The notes below the pieces were generated by a model, which was given only the letters and a program-made list of their open reading frames with translations, searched no databases and was not told the origin of the DNA. Positions 1 through 12,100 of a stretch of DNA of 64,000 bases are shown here, in pieces; within the stretch, counting starts at the first letter, position 1; each line of letters starts with the position of its first letter. The stretch is taken from positions 86,675 to 150,674 of the forward strand of contig NMRA01000326.1 in NCBI GenBank assembly GCA_002633005.1. The letters are read 5' to 3'. Origin of the DNA: Phoronis australis (lineage: Eukaryota > Phoronida > Phoronidae). Position numbers and translations under genes: made by a program.

Positions 1-10
1 GAGACCCTAC

Positions 11-117
11 CGTAAAGATATTTGCTCGTATAGTTCCATAAGATTTTCGTCACATCTGGTTGGCTCACGCTGGAACCAGTGCTTGAGATAAGTGTCGTCA
101 AAATACGCGCACCATTC
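11..117 (-). CDS. NHE: NHE exon 17: cytoplasmic tail, continues outside window
   Basis: Acceptor ccttcag| and donor CG|gtaggg. Encodes EWCAYFDDTYLKHWFQREP..LMELYEQISL (539-573), homologous to the 'DKFxRFxxxYLxxxLxRE' tail region. It ends in phase 2, so at least one more exon lies left of the window. Confidence 0.9.
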
Positions 118-3100
118 CTGAAGGGAAAATTTTGGATTAAATAGAGAAGTCTTCTGCAAAACTGAGAACAGTGTATTTGACGTTTAGTTGTCATAATAAT
201 TTTGCTTAGATTGGAAAAACACTGAGATAAAAACAAAAAAATAACTAGAAACTGAGGCATCTATTTTCTCAAAGAAGTATATATTTTCTGAAAGCAGAAA
301 GCCCGCAAAATTTGATTTATGTCTGGATGCCAATCTACCGTTGGTTAGATCATGTAACAACGTTTTTAGTAAAATTTTAGCAAGAAAGGTACAATCATAG
401 GAAAACAATGGTATCAATAGGATGACCAAAGTTACTTTGACATATAATATTCAAGTTACAATTTGTCTTCGTTTCGTGCAACTTTTTATTTTTTCCATAA
501 AAATAATAAATCGCATGTTTTAATAGCCACTCATGCAAAAGAGGATCAGTTATGGAGAACAGTGCACAAAGCATAGTATCTGAAAGTTTCACATGAATTC
601 AATGAATTTCCGAGATACAATGTTCCAAACTTTGCCAAACCTAGAAGACCCTCAGCAGACTGCACATAATAAGTTAAAGGGCTTAAAACCGCCAATTTTA
701 TGCTGACAATGTTGCCACTCATGAAAACAGGAAAATGCTGATTTTAAACAGTCTTATATCATGTTTAACAGTAAGTTACCAAATCAACTGCACACAATAA
801 CTTAACAGTCTTACCCGTATCATGTTGTTGCCAAACTTGCCAAGAATCTCCTCCACTCCGGCCATCACGTGATCTGTGACACGATCATTAATTGCTTCAA
901 ACATCATCTGCTTTTCTTCGTTAGCACGCCGAATGGACAGTAGCTTTACAAAGGGTTTTATTGACATGCCCTGAAAAAACAATGATAGATTCTAGAACAT
1001 TAGCATCAGGTTTTATTGTTTCAACTGATTAACAGATTCAACTTCATTCAAAGAAGACGAAAGCAACAAAAACTCTTTGAACAACCCAGGCCATTGACAG
1101 AACTGACCGAATGACTCCCCAGACCAATCTTAACATTTTAAGTTATTTACCAACTAAAATTAGTACAAAATAAACTCAAACTTGTTATTCTAAGCATTCT
1201 AAGCACAAACTTCATAAATAACCCCCATTCCCATGTGAGGTAAAGACACAGGAACTTGTTTACTACTAATTAATTAAATTAAAAGCAAGTCACCTGTATA
1301 AAGACGGTAAATATAATGACAGCCAACACAGTTGTTTGGAACATGTTCTTGAATGGTATCTCCTTCTTATTCAACATGGTGACCAGAGAGAAACAGACGG
1401 CACCCCGCAGTCCACCATAAGACTAGAATGAAATGAACAATTCGTAAGGTAAATGAGATGATACCAAACAGTCCACAATAGGACTAAAATAAAGTGAATA
1501 ACTTCTAAGGTAAATAAGCAATAGCTTCCCCACAGTCCACCATAGGACTAGAATGAAATGAACAATTTGTAAAGTAGATGATAGGTGACAACAAACAATA
1601 TCTGAGTCAGGCAACAGTCACATGCGGGAGTCCCGCATTTTGGCAACCAATGTAACGCCGTTATTCAGTGGAGAAAACTGGTTCTCAAAATGTAGGATCG
1701 TGACAATGCACTGAGCCAAATAGGGCAGCATTACTCAAATTCCACTTTTTCCCACAAGGCAATGTGCACCTGACAAAAATGTATGTATTCACAAGCTAAA
1801 ATGTCAAACACGCAAACTCCAGCTCTTGTGATGAGAAGCATAATTTATTTCCATCTACGCAACATATTGGAGTTTCAAGTTGATAAAACTAAAACCTTAC
1901 AGTAATGGATATAATAGCAGGACCACGTGTAATCATGCTAAAATCTAAAAATCTTACAAAAAGCAAACTCAAGATTTAACAAGAGACTTTTATCTGAAAA
2001 AGACAGATGGAAATATACAACTTTAAAGAACACACTCAATGGATTATCCAAAAATTTCATTAATTTTGTAATGATACATATAGAGTAGTTGCACTCACCA
2101 TAATAAACTGTTCCTTAGCTGAAATCTGCCTCAGTCGACTTTGCACATTGTTGATGATGAAAGTGAGGCTGAACACAACTGAAACACACAACAATTTTGA
2201 GGGGTCATTAAAATCAATGAAGTTATGACCTAGATGAGGCAGAATTGAAACAATGCAATGATAGCCTGCCAGCAAAAACGCAAAAAAGAGCAATGCAAAA
2301 TGTTGAACTGCAGCCACAACTGCATTGTGAGCAGCATGCTTAAAGGGGTGTTCATTAACATCATAAAAATGGCCACTAGATGGAGCAAGTACATTGAACT
2401 TGTCCAAAAATGGATAAGTGCCATGATCGCCTTCCTAAAACAAATTAAATAACTGCATATTAATTTCAAGAAAATCCATCAAGGAACTCCCAAGATGCAG
2501 ATGCAAACGCAAACTAAATAAAATTGCCAATAGGAAGCATGGTTCCTCCTGAAAGAAGTCATTGTCTTCAGTCACGTTCACAGGAAAACATTTGACAAAT
2601 TTCAGAAACATGCTGCAAGGGATTAGGAAATTAAGCCATGGGTGTGTAAAAACAAATTCCCACCTGAGGGCACCACAGTACTTGGATTCATTCGAAAATC
2701 TACATTAGTCATGGTCTTCCGCAAATTTTCATATCCATCCTTCAAGTTGTTTGACAGATTCAGAGCTGGACTCCAAAGGCAGACACCCATTCAAGTATTA
2801 AAAATAGGCACCAGGAGGCACAGAGTATGTCCTTTGCTGAACTGCAAACCATTTACTAAATTTACAAAATCTGCAATAAGGAAGTTTGAAAGTACACGTA
2901 AAAATAAATTTGTCACTTGGGGGCACAATAATAGAAAAACATTAATTTGGCCAAATTTCATAAAGACTATGCCAGGGTTCAAGAGATACAGCTAGGGCTT
3001 GCTTAAGTTGTTGGATCTGCCCGAAAATTGACATCAGCAGGGGTCTTCTCAGCAGGGACACAAATGATGATTTTTAATGCTCCTTTGAATGTTTGGCAGA

Positions 3101-6100
3101 CAAAGAGGCAGATGCCAAACAGACAAGCATATTACAAAAATGACCACCAAAAGCACACAATAAGGCAAAACTGTCTCCTCAACACAACCTTGTCGAATTT
3201 CATGAAAATCCAACAAGGGACTCCGAAGATACAGTGGCAAATGTGAAATACTAATTTGAAACAAGAAGACACAGAGGTACTCTGATACGTGCAAAAGTCA
3301 TTGCCATTTGTCGTCATCTCCATAAAAACACATTTGCCAACTTTCATGATGATCCTGAAACAGTCTAGGAGATACAGAGATGACAGCAATGTGCAACCAC
3401 ACATGTGTATGTGGGACATAATAAAATGCAAGGCTAAATTAGGATTTAAGGTTATGTAGGACAAATACTGGCTCATTTAAGGTTACGTAGGACAAATACT
3501 GGCTCATTTAAGGTTATGTAGGACAAATACTGGCTCATTTAAGGTTATGTAGGACCTCAACGACAAGTCTGTACATTTAACAAAATATCTTGAAAGGTAT
3601 ACAGTATACATTTTCCGAAAATAGAAAAGATGCGAAATTTGATTTTTGACTTTTTAGCTGTTATTAATTGGGTCCCGTGACCATGTCTTTTTAGTAAAAG
3701 TCAGCAAAAAAGAAACTTAAGGTACAATGATAGCAAAACAATGGTATCAATAACACAATGAAATTTTATATGATATAAATGATTAAGGTGAGATATCAAA
3801 AACGCTATCACAGTTTTCCAAAATATTATTTCGTTGTCGTTTTATCAACTTGAAAGTTTTTTTTAATGAAAATCAAAAAAGTTCTAATTTTATGATAGCT
3901 CCTCATGCAAAGTGGAAGAACAAAGTCCAAACAGCATTTTTGAAAATAGTGCATAAAGCAAAATGATTGTATCTGAAAGTAATATTATGAATCCAATCAG
4001 TCGTCTGAGATGGGATTTATGAAGTTTGCCAACTTTGGTTAGGGTCCTACATAATCTTAATGACAACTTATTTCAGTGTAACATACCCAAAAATCGAATG
4101 ACGAGACATAAAAACAGTGTCCAGAAGACAAAGCCTGAATGCCACTCATGGTCTTGGCGTACTAAGGCAAACCCCAGAAAGAGAAAGATGATGCTATCAC
4201 AGGTGGCGCTGCAAGATAAATGAAATAGAATTACCAGCAGACAACTACATCTAACCATTACCCAACTGAGTGATAAAGAAAGCAGATTCCAGCTGGACAC
4301 ACAAGAGGGAGCACAAAACAACACAAAATAACACATAAGGAGAATTGAAACAAGTTTACATTTTGGGATCACAATATATTCACGATACTTGTGCAACACT
4401 GACTCAACAAATTTGGAATTCCTGCCACTTTATTGTTGCAATTTCAACTTTCTCCCAACAGTCATGATTACAGATGTGACTATTAGTCAGTACAATCTGA
4501 TCTGTTATTTATGTAATTTTATTCGCAAACAAAGTGAAAATGAGGATACTATGCTAGAAAGTGTTCACAATGATCGAGTCATTAGACAAGGTCCTCAGCA
4601 CTAAACATGACAACTATTGTATTCAGTTAGGCACATCCAATCTTTTATTTCATCTCTTCCCACCAGAAAACAAAACCGAGAGAATGATCACACAAGACGA
4701 TGGAGGATCCTAGACCTAGGCTGTAGCTATAGACTATTCTGACAACTAACAATGAATACAGTCATGAAGATTCCTTAGTCAACTTTAGCCAAGTGCTCTT
4801 AAGTGTCTAGTAGAGTGCTTGTCTTTTTATTTTTCATTTTGTTTTTCATTCATTCATTCAAATGATATAGAGTACGCAATACAACCAACATTTTTGTTGT
4901 TACCATACTTTTCCTTATAAAAATTGGTATTTATCAATTTCATTGAATCTTCTGAGACCAGCGTTTTTCACACACCTAACACTTATCACTCATTTCAGAA
5001 CTACAATTATGTCAAAGAAACATGTCTATTACAAATTTACTATATCTTGGGTTCTAATGGAAAACTTTTATTAGCAGTTTTACACTTTCCAATGTCCCAC
5101 TTTTTGATCCCCTCTGAACGAACTTACCTCATCATTTTAGTGAAGTACTTGACAGTGGTCAGTGATTTGTTGGACAGGTTGTGAAAGGCATACTGAGCCT
5201 GCACTAAACCACAGAATATTATGCTGTAAAGTGAAGGACAGTTAATGCGCTACTTCAAATAAAGATGGCAGTGTGGACTGCGACATATCATACAACTGTT
5301 CTACATCACACAGTACCTTGGGCAAAAGAAATGCTGGTAAGGAAATTCTGGTAATTTTTCAAACTCAATGGTCAGCATGCTACAATGAGATTTAAATATA
5401 ACATACTGATTGATTGATTGCTTCAATTTGTTTTGTCAACAGAGAATAACAAATGTATATTAAGCAAAGTAAAAGAAATAGAATACAACATCATAATGTC
5501 CAAAAACTATGCTAACGAGGATAACACAGGAAAGTTTAAAAATCTAAAGACATCATTTGTACGAGTGGGAGCCCAAGGATAAGTGTGCTTTAAAAAGTGA
5601 GAACCATGAGAAAGACTAATTGATATCTTTTTGTTGGTAGTGGACCTTAGCAATGCATTTTGTATCTTCAAGTCAAGAACAGCCAACAACCTGCAAGTGA
5701 CTCACTCACCTTATAATCCCAGAGAAATGAAACATCTCCGCCACAAGATACGACAGATAGGCCAGTGAAAACACAGCGAGGGGTTCAACAACTGAAACGT
5801 TAGAAGCAATTATAATAAGACTTACTTGGGTATGTCATAAAGACACTGTTCCAGTGATCACAGAAATGTTTTATTATGTAGGATCCAAAATGACAAAACA
5901 GTAATTCAGTATATGGCACATGTCTTCCCCGGGTTGAAGATATTGGAGTCTGTGTGTTTGCCAAAAACCTGTGTTGAATGAGCAGCTCACAGGAGTGCAC
6001 CACATGCTGGCTCTGTTTTCAAAGTATGTGTATATTTCCGCAGTATTTGCTTACCATCTGTGTGGGTCACGTCCCTTTGTCACATATTCATGTAACCCTG

Positions 6101-9100
6101 GTCATTTTATTTATTCCTGATCACGAGACAAGAAGTCGCAATGCTGTCATTTTAATTACTAGTTTTCTTATGTCTCTTGGCCATCTAAATTTGTGCTGCA
6201 ACGGATCGTTGAATATACAGTCACGGAGCTTGAGAGAATATCATTGAAACTTGCTGTGTGTCAAACGAAATTTGTTTAGAGGAGGAGCTAATGCCAAATT
6301 ATTCCAACTAAACACAGAGAAATTTTCACATTCAGTACACTCGTTTGTAAAACATAGGAGACGTTGTTATGTGTGAGCAGGCCATGGGTTCATTTTGCTT
6401 GGTGATGGAATTCATCACATATAGTCAGCTTGAAGTATGTTACTGACTGGCAATCTTATTCAACCTTGGACGAAATGGTTACCCAAAGATAAGGCTTTTT
6501 AGCCTGGTATTCCATGTTGAAAAAGGTGGCCGACCCAACAAGCTTATTCAAGATTTTTGACAAGCCTGGTTTACCTTACTCATATGTCATCTAATCGAGC
6601 AATGGTTAGTAAAAGAGCAAGGAAGATGCAATACAATCAACAAAATACAAGATCCCTCAAGACATGGCAAGATGTTGATAGCCATGCATTACAAGTGAAG
6701 TCTATGGATTTTACTGCATTACTCATGAGAATCTTGCACCTAAAGAACTCAGGCTAGGGTACAAACCTCTGACATGCTTGGTTAACTTTGTAAAGAAAGA
6801 AGTGACAACTCCAAACAACAAGCCAATCGCTGTACCACATAGGCTGACTGACAAGAACTGTAGGAAACCAAGCGCAATCTGAAATCAAATATGATAGTAA
6901 CAGTGAACAGCAGACAATCTTTTATAGAAACATGTTGCTTTGTAAATTAAAGAGAATCACAGGAAATTATGTTCAGATAACATATTTCAAAACAATGTGT
7001 AGAGTAAAGAACTCCTTCAAAATAATGTAAAAACTGTTCTTACTTAAAACATAAAACCATAAAATCAATTGAAAAATGAATTAATTGAATGAGTATGGTG
7101 TTTTCTCTAATAGTTCGAACACTCTTACTGTTAGTTCGTAAGTTTGTACATGGCCCTTGAAACATGGCATTTGTCTCTAATAGTTCGCACAGTAGAAGTC
7201 CGAGGGAAAAAAGTTTGTACACATAATTCGTACATGCTTTTTGAATAGGTTACATGGAAATTTGTATTCTTATAAAAGAACACAAATCAATAAGGGCAAA
7301 TTCTATTTGGGTATCATATTCGCCCTAATGAGCGTCCAGACACTCACATAGAAAAACTCATTTTAGAGGGTGCATTAATGCAACCTAAGGCGGTTGAAAC
7401 CCGGTCCCAAGAATGGGAGAAATTGGAAGCTAGCAATCATCCGATTTACGCTGTGTCACGTATCTCTAACCTATGACAGACTTTCTACAAAATTGTGGTG
7501 CATTGCTATCAAACTTCATTAATAAATAAGATCGCTTTATAGAAAGCTTTGCTGAAATCCCAGGGCGAAAACTCCCTGATGCGTCACTGCCTCGCGATCG
7601 TCGATATAGCAAATCGAATAAGAAAATAATTTTGACTTAACAAATTACCTGAAATCCTGACTTAAGTTTTCCAAATAGCGTCCCTAAGATTTTTAACTTC
7701 CTTTGGAGTGGGGATTAACAGCAGGTCCAAATCGTGTAAAATTGTACCCCGTAACACGAGAAAAAACTCTAGACAAACAAACCCATGTTGTTGTCATGTG
7801 ACATTTGTTTTGAAGGTCGTCTGCGTGTGTGTGAGCGAGCGCGTGTCATCAGTGTTCATTTGCCAGAAATTAACATATTAAGCAGTACAGCACAACGTGT
7901 TTTACTATTAAAACGATTGAGGTTGTCTCGGTGAGGCCGAACATACTAACGTTATTAGTCTTGGCCATGTGACTAGATAGGTGACAGTCTGACAGTTAAT
8001 GTTTCGGGAAATTCGGGTGTAAATTTGCGGAGGTGTTCACTATCAGTGGATCATTTTATCAGATGATTGACTTTAAAAATATCAATTATGATTAATTAAA
8101 CAATTCCTCTTAAAAAACACAAAAGTTTTTACAATATTAGAACCTTTTGGAAAGTTGTTCCAATATTTATTTCTTGCTGATGGTATGCTACCCATTGTTT
8201 CATGAATAGATCTTTCCCGAAGACTAATGTCAGCCATGACAGGTATGTAGCAAGCGCTTCCTGGCCATGTGTTTTGTTAAAATACCAAATTTTTTATTCG
8301 TGAGCAATTGTCAGCTGGTTGGCACACTTCGATTCGCAGTCTTCATGTGTACTAAGAAATTTGGAATCCTGTTGAGATTAATAAAAAAATAACGCAAAAA
8401 CGTTTTTGTACATGAAAATTCAATCTTGATGACGAGTACACTGTGTCTGTTCTGAAAGACCAGACCACAGTAGTGGGACACGTACCTTGTGAGATCAGCA
8501 AGTTGAAGTGTGTAGTCACTGCTAAATACTGACACAGTGGCTGTCTTCACAATGATGTTTTCAGGACTGCTTGATCTTGTTGATCAATTGCACGTGTTAC
8601 TGTAGAATTTTAGGACTGTAGGTAACTCATTTTTGCATGCACTCGTTCAGCGGCTGCGTGCTTATTTCAGCGAAATCTGAATATGCATGGGAGGCGCTTA
8701 TTAGGGCAAATACGATAATCTGAATCGGTAGTTTGCTATGCTACGCTAGTATAGAGCTTGAAAAGTTGATTCTCAAATCACCATTTTTGGCAACAACAAA
8801 TGTGGGAATAAAGATTTTCCCATGTGTCGACAAATGGCAGTAAAAATGTCATAACAGCCGATTTCCCAACCATATATCAATAAAGCATAAAAATATTTCC
8901 AGGTGATCAGTGCAATGAGCCCACATGCGAGGCCTGCGCACGTCTGATACAACGTGTATCAGACCACCTGCAATTATTTTTTTTTGATTTCCCAACAAAG
9001 GCTCAGTTGCCCTCAGATAAGACCTTCACGAATAAATTAACAAATTTGCAGAGTAATAGTACCGCGCGGTCCTGCAGTCTTGTTATAACTGACTGTACTG

Positions 9101-12100
9101 CTCAGACGACCAGTGACCATGCAGAGCTCCACTTGGACTGCAACTATTCTCACGTAGCAACACAAGTGCAGAGTGCACGCGTGCAAGCTTCACTTGTTGC
9201 AGAGGTTACATCATAAATTAAACAGTCCCGTGACATGAATAGAACTGCGAGCGTATCAGCTGTCAAGTTCTGAGCCAGAGAGCAATTAATTCGTAGCTTG
9301 ATGATATAAATGTTTGAAAAACTAATTCAGGTGTTTTTTGTGTTTGGGAATGGTTATGTTCGAGACTCTGTGACCCAATGAATTGTCAACGCAAGATTTA
9401 GTGTGGTTGTCTTCACTTTCGAATGCTCGGCGGCACTCACTTGCCACTGCATGCCACACAACGCAATGAAGATAAGGATTGGAGGTAAGCGGACATGAGG
9501 CAGATGTCAATCAAAAGTTACTGCAAAGGCATTTACTCAACAACAAGTATTTGCCTGATACTTTATGCAATGACTTTGACTGGGGAATGAGTCTAGAGAA
9601 CCCATACAGTGGGGTTCCTAAGGAAAAAATACTGTGTACATTAGGTTGCCGAGAGAAATAGTTCGAACACTATCAGTCAGTTAAATAACTTGTAGACAAA
9701 GAGCCAATTATTCGGGTAATCAGCACCCACAGTTTGCTATACAATTAAATTAGTAATGAAGTCTAGTAATGCGTACATACAGACAGTACGCAAAAGTTCG
9801 GAGTTGGTTGTAATCAACCAGGACACAGTGGTCGACATAAAGAGCTGCAGATCACATTTGTGACCTGAAATTTGGTCATCTCGTATCAAGTCGCAACAAC
9901 GAACAAATTTACAAACTTTGTGCTGAAAAACATTTATTTTTCATGTAAGATGTCCTGATTAGCCCATTACAATAATATCCCCGACAATACCGCACTGCGG
10001 AACTGGTCAGTCCCGCTGTTTGCATGCAATCTCCCGGCAGACCAAGCCAGTTTAATTGACAATGAGCAAAAAACAAAAATTGACTTGCATTTTTATTACT
10101 TCAAGATCACACAAACATCCAGAGACGTATTGTCAACTTTTAAATTCCAAAATCAAGAGGCAGCAGATTAACCCATTGAGGCACACTGTCCCTTCGATTT
10201 CCACACATCCTCGGCAAACCAGCAATAATACATTTCCAGAAAAGTCGAAGTCGTGGGAATTTCATCAAAATAGGGAGAATTTGACACCTTTTTATGAGGT
10301 AAGAGACTTCTTCAAAATCCGAGAACTTCCAACTTAAATCAAATAGGGAGGGTTAGCAAAACCACCGCCACATTTCTCTGGCCTGATTTTTTTTAACACG
10401 TTTCTTCTAGTGCAGTGCAGTTGGAAACAAAGTGTGGCATACAGCATCGCTGAAAGCAACTCAGGTACTGAAGCCGAGATGGATCTTGAAGTTTGCGAAC
10501 ATGGGAAGAAAATAAAGTCACAAAGCGTTCACAGGCAAATATTATATTTTGAAGTAAATCCATCACCCGGGAAAATAATTCACATTGCCAAACCACCGTC
10601 TCGGAGGCTGTCGTTGCACTCATTGTTATCAGCAATCTTTATCTCTAATAATTTGAACACTTGACTTTCTGTTCTAATAGTTCGTACGACCAGTTTTGTC
10701 TCTATTAATCCGGACATGAAGCTCTCAAGTGAAAATAGTTCGTACACTAGTGTACACACTATTAGCGAAAACACCGAAATCTCAACTTATCCAACACAAT
10801 TTCATATTTCACATTTTTATGCAAACAGCTAAACCTTACCAGTCGGTAAAAGTCAGACTATGACTGTAAAAACTAACACATTATAATAACAAGGCAAACA
10901 CCTACTAAGCAAATACATGATTTTAAGGTGCAATATGACAAGGTGGGTGGCAATACACAAGTACAGTGGGTGGCAATACACAAGTAGGGTGGGTGGCAAT
11001 ACACAAGTAGGGTGGGTGGCAATACACAAGTAGGGTGGGTGGCAATACACAAGTACGGTGGGTGGCAATACACAAGTACCATGGATGTACATACCTGATC
11101 TCCACTAATCACAGACATTTTGTTGAAACTGATCATCATGTTATAAAGCACAACAGTAACAGCATCTGAAAGACGGACACTATTTTAAGTTAAATGCATT
11201 GTGACATTTCAGTTAACAGTCAGAGTCTACATAGCACACTGTGCTGGGAAACTACTTCACCAGACCCCACACTTCATGGAGTTGGATCTAACTTTAAACC
11301 ATGGAAGTCGCCAGGACTAGACATATCCTGTAATGCTGCAGGAGGCTGGGATACCATTATTCCATGTACTTACAGCAACCAACAAAGCCAGTCTTAGACT
11401 AGTTGTATCCCCAAGACTTGGACTGAAGCTAGAGTAGTCTTCATTCCTAAACCAGGGAAGAACTCGTACCATTTAGCTGAATCATTTAGTCCTATAACCT
11501 CAACTTCCTTCTCAAAGGACTGGCATGAACAAGGTAAACAGAACAAACTTCGGAACCAGTATGCTTATAGACCAGGTTTCTCTATGGAGACCTCTCTATG
11601 GAACCTCTCTATGGAACCTCTCTACGGAGACCTCTTTACGGAGACCACTCTACAGAGACCTCTCTACGGAGACCACTCATCTGGTTGGTAGAATGGAAAG
11701 GGTGGTTTTTAATAAACAATTTGCCCTCTGCGCCTTCACTGACCTTGTTGGAGCTTTCAGCAATATTAAGCATGATGCGATCCGAGTAGCACTAAACCAT
11801 TTTAAAGTGAACAGGTGTCTTACCAGGTGGATCATTAACATGCTCGGAAGTCAATCTGTGACTGCTTGTCAACATGGTTATGGATGGTCTACTTCGATAA
11901 TTATCGGCTGACATGGGTCCTAACTTGTATGTTCTAGCCTATGAAAATGATATTGTTCTCGGAGTGTATAGTATCTATCCTGACTCGTCGTTAGTGAGCT
12001 CAAAGAGCACTAAATACAGCAGCCACAAGGACTTAGTCAGTTGGCTTAGAAATTGTGGTAGCAAAACAAAGGTGAATAATACGTTCACCTGGGACCTTAA

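Larger units (their letters stand above)
7097..10775. mobile_element. Candidate 3.7-kb terminal-inverted-repeat DNA element (no transposase recognised)
   Basis: The left end at 7097 reads GGTGTTTTCTCTAATAGTTC and the complement of the right end at 10775 reads GGTGTTTTCGCTAATAGTGT: 17 of the first 20 bases agree, and the match continues over ACACT. Related subterminal motifs (tctaatagttcgNac, agttcgtac) recur at 7106-7215, near 9655 and at 10640-10745, as transposase-binding repeats often do. No target-site duplication is obvious and no transposase reading frame is recognisable, so it would be non-autonomous or decayed. It contains a 5'-truncated SINE copy (about 8865-8985) and one copy of a hairpin repeat (9831-9900). 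Confidence 0.5.

Noticed and set aside
10853-11151. VYCHPPYLCIATHPT repeat open frames
   Set aside because: Minisatellite read through from exon 9a; the real exon ends at the GT donor at 11094-11093.
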